From Ceratobasidium sp. AG-K (lineage: Eukaryota; Basidiomycota; Agaricomycetes; Cantharellales; Ceratobasidiaceae), in NCBI GenBank assembly GCA_037039685.1, contig JAWNGF010000001.1, forward strand, positions 9,176,001 to 9,240,000: 64,000 nucleotides of DNA, in the 5' to 3' direction. Under the pieces are notes generated by a model. That model saw nothing but the letters and a program-made list of their open reading frames with translations. It was not told the DNA's origin and ran no database searches. Position numbers and translations under genes: made by a program. Of the stretch, positions 56,915 to 64,000 are shown in pieces (the first letter of the stretch is position 1; the number at the start of each line of letters is the position of its first letter).

Positions 56915-57441
56915 GCCCAGGCGCTCCACTACCTGGCCCTATGTGGGGGGGCAATGTCGTGACCTGTCCTGCCCTCTCTCTCTTCCTGCAGACTCGTGGC
57001 TTGTATCGGCACCTTAAGCGCCTCTTCTGTATAGATGTGCCCTCTCCCTTGCTTAGTGAGGTGTATGGATGACGTGTCACCATGAGTCATATGACTCATG
57101 CTGTTTTCTATTGGCTGGCCTGCGCAGCCCCCTTTATGACTCGGACTTTGACTCAGACAAGTGACTCATGTATGTACTATGACTCACTTGTTCTCTGAGT
57201 ATATATACTGGCTTGCAAGCATGGTCATCCCCAGCTTGCTTCGCCTTGTCAACTCTCCCTGCAGTAGTGTGATCAGAGGCACTTGGCTACTTAGCCACTT
57301 CAGCAGCCACTTGGGATTTGGAGCAACGACTTGTACTTACAAGGTTGCAATTTCCCTTGGTGATTTAGTCTACTTAGACTTATCACTCATGGTCAACAGT
57401 CGATAGTCGTCGACAACACTTCTACTTAGCAGGTTGCGACA

Positions 57442-58481
57442 TATCGGCCTTTGATCAAGGCCGCGTTATTGCCCTTTGAGAGGCCAACAAATCTTACCGT
57501 GAAATCACCCAAATCACTGGCATTCCCAAGTCCACAGCACAGTACATATATTCTCAGTATTGGAAATACCACACTGTCACCCCTTGTCATTGATCTGGCT
57601 GGCCACCCGTAATTTCACCCCGTACACGGCATCAAATCATTCATGAGGTGCTAAAGAATAGGGACAAAGCATATAGACTGGTATCAGACAACCTAGGCTT
57701 TGTCACCAAGTGCCAAGTTCGTGCAGTTGCCAATCGGTCTGGGTACCGCCGCCGTATTGCTTGAAAAAAAACGTACCTTAGCCCAAATGCAATTGCGCAA
57801 CGCAAACTATGGGCAAAGCGCTATGCAGGGCACTCATGGAACAACCTAATATGGGTTGACAAGGTGACTATTGAGACGGGGGAGAGGCCGGGGCCAGTTC
57901 GTGTCACTCGGAAACCTGGGGAGGAATACCGCCCAGGCTGCATGGCATACACCTTCCAAAGTGGTCGCCAATCGATAGCCCTATGGGGATGCATTGCCCA
58001 TAACAAAAAGGGACCCATTGTGCAACTCGAGACTGCGCCGTATAAAGTCAACAAGAATGGTTGACGATCAGGTGGTGGACTAACCGCAGAAGGATATGCC
58101 ACACAAATCCTTGACGGACCGCTGAAAGACTTTGGGATGGAACTACAAGCAGAACAGGGGCAAGAGATCCTAGTGGTCAAAGATGGGGCCCCAGCACATA
58201 GAGGGCCCGCTGCAAAAAAGGCTCATCAAAAACTTGGTATCTGCCAGTTTCCTCACCCACCCAGTTCACCCAATTTGAATCCCATTGAGCCATTATGGCA
58301 GCTCCTCAAATCCCGTGTAGCTGCAATCCCTAGCTCTCAAAGAAACATTCAAACCCTTTGGGAAGCTGTGCAAATGGCTTGGGACTTGATCACGGTCGAA
58401 GACATTAACAAGCATACCGGACAGATGGATGCTTGTGTGAGAGCTGTAAAGGCGGCCAAAGGTGGCCCAACAAAATTTTAG
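57442..58481 (+). pseudogene. Tc1/mariner transposase, inactivated
   Basis: Begins in an N-terminal HTH (AFDQGRVIAL...KSYREITQITGIPKSTAQYI) directly at the end of element C. It continues as a second HTH, then NNLIWVDKVTIETG (first catalytic acid region, altered), LVVKDGAPAHR (second Asp) and SSPNLNPIEPLWQLLK (final Glu, DDE type). At least four in-frame stops are all TGA (after VIAL, after TPCH, after RRRIA, after KVNKNG), the expected product of CGA decay. The 5' terminus is missing and the 3' inverted repeat was not identified. Confidence 0.85.
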
Positions 58482-58914
58482 GATCACCAATCAATTATTC
58501 TGTGTCCAGTGTATATATTAAATGTATCAATTTTACAGATGAGCAACACATGCCAATGTTACCAGGGAAAAGTGTGTCCTCAGACAACAGCAATGAGTCA
58601 CGTGTCCAAATACTTTATGTCAGCCGTAGTACAAAGCACAGCCGCGTTACACAATGTAACAGAATAACCACAAGAAGGTGGCAACACGGCACAGGAAAGG
58701 ACAAACAACATAAAAACAGAACAACAAATGAGAGAGCAGACAGGCGAGGCACAAGACAAGCCTGATGGAGAGAGCTGGCTCACGACACCTTAGAGAGACT
58801 TGGCACCCAAAGAGCTGTGAACTGTAGACTGTGAACAGCACTAAGGCCTGAGGATCCAAGGTAACCCTGAGGGAAACCCAGTGAGGGACTGCTTGTTGGG
58901 GAAATGACAAGGCT
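58482..58914. repeat. Repeat scraps: A-type LTR end and family E LTR piece
   Basis: 58628-58788 matches the last third of the A-type LTR (CAGCCGCGTTACACAATGTA to CACGACA). 58789-58914 matches the start of the family E LTR (AGAGACTTGGCACCC to ATGACAAGGC) and is interrupted by element D. 58482-58627 is unassigned, probably the end of the Tc1 element. Confidence 0.75.
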
Positions 58915-59369
58915 GTCGTAAGCTTCTTCTTGGTGGCTATGAGACAAGCCGCAATGGAGAGTGGACGGCACTAAGACCTAAGTGACCTCTTGAACTGCAA
59001 CACACTTAAGCGTCTGTAGGCTCTTGAGGGTAGGGGTGGTTCTAAGTGTCACTCAAAGGGGATGTGTTGACAAGACAAAACAAGCTGGGGTTACCAGGCT
59101 TGTTGGTCCTCTATATATATTCAAGAAGTGGCCGAGTCATACAAGGCGCAGCCACATGAGTCACCGCAGTCAACCAGTCAGGAGTGTCCAAGTGAGTCAT
59201 GCTGTATGAACAGACATGACTCGTACAAAGCACAGCCGCGTTACACAATGTAACAGAATAACCACAAGAAGGTGGCAACGCGGCAAACAGAAACGGGAAC
59301 GTAACAGAAAGAGAGAGACAGGCGGGCGAGACAATGGGCGAGTCCGATGGAGTGAGCTAGCTCACAACA
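58915..59369 (-). repeat. Element D 3' LTR
   Basis: About 455 bp, close to the LTRs of element B. It holds the TATATATA box (near 59115) and AGCTTGTTTTGT on the minus strand (near 59075-59090) with the same spacing as in A. Confidence 0.9.
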
Positions 59370-59411
59370 TTACTCCCCCCTAAGAGACCGTCTAGGGGAC
59401 CTGGACGGGCT

Positions 59412-60245
59412 CTATTGGATCCCACAATCCTTGCCCTTTGCAAGCATGTACTCCTCCAGTCCCTCGTCCTCCTCCAGGGTCAGGTTGATGGGATTGAAGA
59501 CGGTATTTCCCGGTTCGTCCAAGAACTTCTCCCATTCTTCCCAAGTCTCCTCCTTCGTCCAATCCGCATTTGACCAGTCCAAAACCCTCTCCTGGGCCCC
59601 CACAAACTCCTCGTCCCACTGTCGCACATCGGGCTCTGCCTCCTTCCATGCCGACACGTCAGTCTCCTCCTTCTTCCACCAGTAAGGTTCCCATTTGATC
59701 TCCTCCTTCTGGTATCTGCCTTGCTCCATCCTCCAGTCGCTCAGGTCCTTCTCATAGTTGGCATCCCAGGCATCGTTCCATCTAGGTCGGAGTGTTGGCT
59801 GTCTTCCGTCGTAACCTGGTACCCACTTGCTCGAGTACGCCCCTTCTTGTCCCCATTCAACCACTCCGAGCATGTGGGTGGAGAGGAGAACGACCTCCGA
59901 GACCTGGAATGCGGCACACCCTCGGCAGACGAATATGTCCTTTCGTAGGAGCTGCATTCGTGTTGGCCATTTCTTCCCGACCCACTGGAATTCCCCCAGG
60001 TCTGAGTGGAGGATGTCGTCCGAGGCCCTGAAATGCATTCTCCCCGAGCCTTGTTGCGACCTCTTGAAGACGTATAGGGCGGCCCCGGAGTCAAGGATCC
60101 TTGCCGTGGCAAAGGCAGGTCCCTCCAGGACGCGGGTGAGGTTGTTGGCGATGGTGGAGTGGGAGACGGCAGGCATTGTAGAGGGCAAAGAAGATTTAGA
60201 GCGTAGAGTTGGGAGTGTTTTTTGGAGTAGTAGCAAGTTTTGCAA
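59412..60245 (-). CDS. Element D third ORF, unknown 277-codon protein, overlaps pol
   Basis: An uninterrupted frame between the chromodomain and the 3' LTR; it overlaps the open post-chromodomain part of pol by about 500 bp in another frame. The internal MPAVSHSTIANN (60176) is the likely start. Features: LEGPAFATARILDSGAALYVF, LHSDLGEFQWVGKKW, C-x2-C (VCRGCAAF), LLSTHMLGVVEWGQEG, and an acidic Trp-rich C-terminal third. It is conserved, apart from scattered substitutions, in B, and recognisable in A. No membrane segment, no known fold. It might be a nuclear or gag-accessory protein; that is a guess. Confidence 0.62.
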   Translation of the reverse strand: MQNLLLLQKTLPTLRSKSSLPSTMPAVSHSTIANNLTRVLEGPAFATARILDSGAALYVFKRSQQGSGRMHFRASDDILHSDLGEFQWVGKKWPTRMQLLRKDIFVCRGCAAFQVSEVVLLSTHMLGVVEWGQEGAYSSKWVPGYDGRQPTLRPRWNDAWDANYEKDLSDWRMEQGRYQKEEIKWEPYWWKKEETDVSAWKEAEPDVRQWDEEFVGAQERVLDWSNADWTKEETWEEWEKFLDEPGNTVFNPINLTLEEDEGLEEYMLAKGKDCGIQ

Positions 60246-63200
60246 GTGACACTACTGGTTTCGCCCCCTCTGCCTTTTATCTTCCCTGGAGTGTAGTTAG
60301 ATGGCGTGGGAGCCTCGGGGTGTTGGCGTAGAAGGTCCTTGATGATCCTTGAAAGGTGACCAAAATCTTCCGCCCTTTGTTCTGTGTCTTCCTCACTTCC
60401 ATAACCCTTCCATCTGACCCTGTAAAAAAGACCGTCCTTTGTCTCTTTCCAGTCCAAAATCTTCTCTACTTCGTATTCTTCCTCTCCTTCTTCTGTTATG
60501 ATTGGTGGTGGTCGGGGTTGGTTACGGCTGAATTCAGTGTCTCCTTTGTAAGGGCTCAGCAAATCGATGTGGAAAACAGGGTGCACCCTCATTGTTGCCG
60601 GCAAATCAAGCTCATCAGCGTGTGACCCTATCTGTCGCTTCACAACAAATGGCCCGTGTTTTTTGTTATCCAGTTTCTTTGATGGTCTTTTCGTTTGAAT
60701 GTTCTTTCCCAGCAGCCAAACTAGATCTCCTTCTTGGTACTCGTTCTTCGGCACTTCTTCTGGGAGCCTTTGGGTTTCCATTGATGCAATTGCTTTGTCC
60801 CAGATTTTACGCCATTTTCCTGTGATGTTGTTTGCTTCTGGAACCGCTGATTCTTCTGTTGAGATGTTCCACAGTGGTTCCCTTCCGTAGACAATTTCGA
60901 AGGGGGAACTACCCGTTACGCGGTGCTTCTGTAGATTATAGCTGAATTCCGCAATTGGTAACAAGTCCGCCCAATCATCCTGCCGGTAGTTGACGAACGA
61001 TCGTAGCCAGCCTTCCATCCATTGATTGATTCTCTCCGTTATTCCATCCGTTTGGGGGTGGTAGGCAGTGCTTAACCCTGGGCTAGTTCCAATTTTCTCA
61101 TAAACAGCTTTCATAAGTTTGGAATTGAAAGTAGTCCCTCGGTCTGAGATCGTGCTCTTTGGAAAACCGTGCAGTTTCCAAACATTCGTGATAAAAAGAT
61201 TTGCAAGGTCGCTTGCCGTGTGAGATTCTTTGCAGGGTATGAAGTGCGCCATTCTTGAGAATCGGTCCACCACTACTAAGATGCTATCTGATCCCCTGGA
61301 TTTTGGTAACTTCACTACGAAGTCGAACGCTATGTCTTCCCACGGTCCTTTTGGAATCTCCAGAGGTTTGATCGGTACTATTGACTTCGATCCCTTTGTC
61401 CGTTGGCAGGTCTCGCATGACTCCACGTATCTGTTTATGCTTTGCTTCATTCCTGGCCAGAAGTATCTTCTTGATATTAGTTCCAGTGTTCTAGCCTGTC
61501 CTTGATGTCCTGCAATTTTTGAGTCGTGATGAATTCGCATGATGGCCAGTCTGGATTCTTTATCTTCTGGTACGTAGATCCTTCCCTTGAACCATAATAG
61601 TCCCTCCTTGAAATCATAATCTTTCGCGCTGTGTTGTAGGGTCTTTGGTAACGTTCCCCTCGATTTGCAGATTTCTTTGATTCGTGCTAGTCCTTCATCT
61701 GTATCCTGAGCCTCCTTGATAATTTCTATGATATTCGTGTTTACTTGTCCCATGAATCCTTTGAACCTTTCGACAGATATCATAACTTGTTCAGGCGTGG
61801 GAGTATCTTCATGGTCGGATCGTCTAGACAATAGGTCCGGTTTAGATGATAGGATTCCAGGGCGGTAAATGATATCAAAGTTATAGGAAGCAAGCAATTG
61901 ATGCCATCTTGCGTGTCGACGGTTGAAAGTTCTTGCTTCCTTCCAGAACTGTAGGTTCCTATGATTGGTGTAGATGGTGATGGGGTCTTTTGTTCCTTCT
62001 AGATATAGTCTCCAATGTGTTAAAGATTCTATAATAGCCATAAGTTCCTTATCGTGGACGTCGTAGTTGAGCTGAGCCTCGTTGAAAGATTTTGAAAGAA
62101 AAGCAATAGGATGTAGGTAGCCATCATCTTGCCTTTGCGACAGGATTGCTCCCATTGCTACTCCACTTGCGTCTGTTTCCAAGAAGAAGGGTTTGTCAGG
62201 GTTCGGATGGCGTAGAGTGGGTTCCTTGCTGATCTCCGCTTTTAAGGCTTCAAATGCTTCCTGCTGATTGTTTCCCCATTCCCATTTGTTCTCCTTTCTT
62301 GTCAAGGTTGTCAGGGGTTTTGCTAAACGGCTGAAATTCGGTACGAATCTTCGGTAGAAATTCGCGAATCCTAGGAATGCTTGGACTTGCTTGACTGTTT
62401 TTGGTTCCTTCCACTCCTTTATTGCTTTGACCTTTTCTTCCTCCATAGAGATGCCCAAATTGCTGATTCCAAGTCCAGTATACGTTAATTTGGTGACAAA
62501 GAATTCGCATTTTGGAAGCTTTGCGAAAAGATTTTCCTCCAGTAATATCTTTAGTACTCTTCTGACATCCACGGTGTGTTGGCTTCTGTCCTTGGAGAAG
62601 ACCAGGATGTCGTCAATGTATACAATGACACATACGTTGATAAGATCATGGAAAATGTGATTCATATATCTTTGGAAGATGGCGGGCGCGTTTTTTAGTC
62701 CAAAAGGCATGACGACGTATTCGAAGAGTCCTTCTTTTGTTCTGAAAGCTGTCTTCCATTCGTCGCCTTCTCTAATTCTGATATTGTTGAAACCCATGCG
62801 TAGATCAATCTTGGAGAAAATTTTCGCGTCCTTGATTTTATCCAGGAGGTCTTCCATTAGGGGCATTGGGAATCTGTCGTCCTTTGTAATGGCGTTTACT
62901 CCTCTGAGGTCTTGAACAAGTCGTAGCTGGCGAACTGCTCCTGGATTTTTTGGATCAATGGGTTTTTTAACAAAGAAACAAGGTGATGCAATGGGTGATT
63001 TGCTTGGTCGGATCTTTCCCGCTGCGATTTCTTCATCCAGGTATTCTCTTAGTGCAATTGATTCCGCTGGAGAGAGTGGGATTGGTCTGGCCGGTTTTGG
63101 AAGTTCAGCTCCTTCCTTGAAATTGATGGCGCAGTCGTATGGTCGATGATCTGGGATTCTTTTGAATTTCTCTTCACTGAAGACATCGGCAAATTCCTTG

Positions 63201-63655
63201 AATTCTTTGGGTAGGTCGTCTATTGAGGCTGTTCTTGCTTTGATGGGTTCTGGCCGCCATGATATGTGCTTCGTTTTCCAATCGATGACCGGGTTTGCTT
63301 CTTCTAACCATTCTAGTCCTAGAATAAGTTTAGTTTCCCCAGTAGGCATAGCAAAGAAGATTTGTTTAAAGGTTCTTCCTTCCACGTCTAGTTCCAGCTT
63401 AGCTTTGAAACGTATTTGGTGAGAGAGTTCCTTTCCCTGGATACCGATTACTTTTCTTGGAGTGGAAAGTTCCATGAGTGGGATGTTGTTGGATCGAGCC
63501 CAAGAGATGTCCAAGAAGTTCTTTGAAGCTCCAGAATCGATGAGGGTTGGGATAGGTTCTGTGATTCCGGCAACATTTGCGTAAACAATGGTTGACTCAT
63601 TTGTTGCTCTAAAGTACATTGTTTCCGTTGCCGGTTTTTTGGTCTCTCCACACAC
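59741..63655 (-). CDS. Element D pol polyprotein: protease-RT-RNase H-integrase-chromodomain
   Basis: 1304 codons counted from a GTG; pol is probably reached by -1 frameshifting, so no own start is needed. Domains in order: aspartic protease LIDSGASKNF (about residue 39); RT with FSKIDLRMGF, FGLKNAPAIFQRYM and VIVYIDDILVFS; RNase H with ETDASG and DKELMAIIES but TNHRNL; zinc HHDSKIAGHQ...CETC; integrase with FDFVVKLPKSRGSDS, TISDRGTTFNS and QTDGITERINQW (DDE complete); GPFVVKRQI; and the chromodomain EEYEVEKILDWKETKDG, FYRVRWKGYG. The TDH aspartate of RNase H corresponds to a catalytic carboxylate (Asp498 in HIV-1 numbering); here it is Asn, so RNase H is probably inactive. The last roughly 200 codons are low complexity and overlap ORF3. 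Confidence 0.93.
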   Translation of the reverse strand: MCGETKKPATETMYFRATNESTIVYANVAGITEPIPTLIDSGASKNFLDISWARSNNIPLMELSTPRKVIGIQGKELSHQIRFKAKLELDVEGRTFKQIFFAMPTGETKLILGLEWLEEANPVIDWKTKHISWRPEPIKARTASIDDLPKEFKEFADVFSEEKFKRIPDHRPYDCAINFKEGAELPKPARPIPLSPAESIALREYLDEEIAAGKIRPSKSPIASPCFFVKKPIDPKNPGAVRQLRLVQDLRGVNAITKDDRFPMPLMEDLLDKIKDAKIFSKIDLRMGFNNIRIREGDEWKTAFRTKEGLFEYVVMPFGLKNAPAIFQRYMNHIFHDLINVCVIVYIDDILVFSKDRSQHTVDVRRVLKILLEENLFAKLPKCEFFVTKLTYTGLGISNLGISMEEEKVKAIKEWKEPKTVKQVQAFLGFANFYRRFVPNFSRLAKPLTTLTRKENKWEWGNNQQEAFEALKAEISKEPTLRHPNPDKPFFLETDASGVAMGAILSQRQDDGYLHPIAFLSKSFNEAQLNYDVHDKELMAIIESLTHWRLYLEGTKDPITIYTNHRNLQFWKEARTFNRRHARWHQLLASYNFDIIYRPGILSSKPDLLSRRSDHEDTPTPEQVMISVERFKGFMGQVNTNIIEIIKEAQDTDEGLARIKEICKSRGTLPKTLQHSAKDYDFKEGLLWFKGRIYVPEDKESRLAIMRIHHDSKIAGHQGQARTLELISRRYFWPGMKQSINRYVESCETCQRTKGSKSIVPIKPLEIPKGPWEDIAFDFVVKLPKSRGSDSILVVVDRFSRMAHFIPCKESHTASDLANLFITNVWKLHGFPKSTISDRGTTFNSKLMKAVYEKIGTSPGLSTAYHPQTDGITERINQWMEGWLRSFVNYRQDDWADLLPIAEFSYNLQKHRVTGSSPFEIVYGREPLWNISTEESAVPEANNITGKWRKIWDKAIASMETQRLPEEVPKNEYQEGDLVWLLGKNIQTKRPSKKLDNKKHGPFVVKRQIGSHADELDLPATMRVHPVFHIDLLSPYKGDTEFSRNQPRPPPIITEEGEEEYEVEKILDWKETKDGLFYRVRWKGYGSEEDTEQRAEDFGHLSRIIKDLLRQHPEAPTPSNYTPGKIKGRGGETSSVTCKTCYYSKKHSQLYALNLLCPLQCLPSPTPPSPTTSPASWRDLPLPRQGSLTPGPPYTSSRGRNKARGECISGPRTTSSTQTWGNSSGSGRNGQHECSSYERTYSSAEGVPHSRSRRSFSSPPTCSEWLNGDKKGRTRASGYQVTTEDSQHSDLDGTMPGMPTMRRT

Positions 63656-63682
63656 AGTTAGAGGGAGACCCCTTCTTTTCCC
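63641..63682 (-). promoter_or_regulatory. Candidate -1 frameshift signal, element D gag/pol
   Basis: Minus strand: G GGA AAA (plus 63676-63682) in gag phase, about five bases, GGTCTC (63665-63670) pairing with GAGACC (63641-63646); the gag TAA is at 63658-63660 in the loop and pol lies in the -1 frame. Confidence 0.62.
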
Positions 63683-64000
63683 GAGTCTTCCATAATTGTT
63701 GCCTCCCTTCCTTTAACGCTGGGTTCCGTCGTTATCCATTCCTTGGACGGGCATTTGAATGATCAGTGTCCTTCTTGTCCGCACTTCAAGCAGCGGTTGC
63801 TTGCTATCCTTGCTTTGTATACTTCATCGGGTAGCCGCTTTGTAGAGGATTGTCCGCTAGCGGTTGGTTGAGCTGCCTTCTTTCCTGTGGAGACCCTGAT
63901 TTGTTGCAATTTCTGGTCAATAGAGATTGCAATTGAGATCCAACGATCAAGGGAAAGTTCTCGTTCTGTTCCATCTTCATTGATCAGGGTAAGTTCGAAA
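63658..64000 (-). pseudogene. Element D gag C-terminus (partial at window edge)
   Basis: Minus-strand frame with the zinc knuckle CLKCGQEGH followed directly by TGA and then SFKC; the knuckle Cys/His ligands are in place (C-x2-C-x4-H-x4-C counting the stop codon as one residue). A has an ordinary residue at the stop position. CGA to TGA would explain it. Gag proper ends at TAA 63658-63660. Confidence 0.75.

Larger units (their letters stand above)
44868..57441 (+). mobile_element. Element C: Ty3/Gypsy chromovirus of a second lineage, split by element B
   Basis: 487-bp LTRs (44868-45354 and 56955-57441; TGTCGTGACC...TTGCGACA) flank gag, pol with chromodomain, and a third ORF on the plus strand. 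A polypurine tract (TGGGGGGGCAA) ends at 56954. Element B with one copy of its 5-bp target duplication is inserted at 47454-52100. The outer flanks do not match (GTCAC before, TATCG after), so no target duplication is left. Gag has three nonsense codons, pol a TGA, a frameshift and a lost integrase aspartate; not autonomous. Confidence 0.92.
58915..64000 (-). mobile_element. Element D: Gypsy of the A lineage, best preserved, runs off the right edge
   Basis: The 3' LTR (455 bp, 58915-59369, TGTCGTAAGC...CTCACAACA) is followed inward by a purine tract, an intact ORF3, a 1304-codon open pol, and the C-terminal part of gag at the window edge. The 5' LTR lies outside. The element sits in a family E LTR (AAGGC before the LTR; the right flank is not visible). 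Despite the open pol, two lesions are visible: RNase H TNHRN for TDHRN and a TGA inside the gag zinc knuckle. Confidence 0.92.

Overview
This is a window of fungal nuclear DNA, most likely from an Agaricomycete basidiomycete close to Rhizoctonia/Ceratobasidium. Genes carry several GT-AG introns of about 45-65 bp. They sit in short convergent and divergent pairs and include conserved eukaryotic housekeeping genes (homoserine dehydrogenase, histone H3, NMD3, RPB10, VPS16, a DASH SPC34-like subunit). F-box, NACHT and kinase fragments and the repeat families are of the kind that are abundant in that group. The taxon is an inference from gene content; no marker was searched.

Layout. 1-6.8 kb: two related F-box genes on the minus strand, one broken by a 246-bp solo LTR with a perfect 5-bp target duplication, flanking an apparently intact seven-exon DDE_1 transposase. 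7-14 kb: a secreted conserved fungal protein, a basidiomycete protein of unknown role and an FBXO21-like F-box/YccV protein. 14.5-19 kb: decayed material, namely a truncated NACHT NTPase, a hAT relic lacking its catalytic core, and an unknown ORF joined to an antisense FAD-monooxygenase fragment. 19.3-31.7 kb: a dense housekeeping block, HOM6, SPC34-like, histone H3 (with a four-residue longer tail), CHCHD2/MIX17-like diverging from an MBA1/mL45-like gene, NMD3 diverging from RPB10, and VPS16. 31.7-35.9 kb: a 5'-truncated LINE with a 16-bp target duplication just upstream of VPS16, palindromic repeats, a dead kinase, and a spliced gene for a 68-residue secreted six-cysteine (knottin-pattern) protein.

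35.9-64 kb is almost wholly nested Ty3/Gypsy chromoviruses. Element A (35907-43131, minus) has TSD TAATT and sits inside a large foldback repeat. Element C (44868-57441, plus) is split by element B (47454-52095, minus, TSD GACAC), which landed inside the gag zinc-knuckle codons. Element D (58915 to beyond the right edge, minus) keeps a 1304-codon open pol. LTR scraps of a further family (E) and a dead Tc1/mariner lie between them.

The most interesting signal is in these retroelements. In both lineages (A/B/D and C) the 11-12 nt just after the 5' LTR are complementary to an LTR site exactly 33 nt downstream of a TATATATA box, i.e. at the expected 5' end of the RNA, and the one base that differs between lineages is compensated. 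This is the signature of Tf1-type self-priming. The A/D lineage also has a G GGA AAA heptamer plus stem-loop at the gag/pol junction. Both lineages carry a third, unrecognised ORF overlapping the 3' end of pol in another frame. Many lost catalytic aspartates and TGA stops are explained by CpG transitions.
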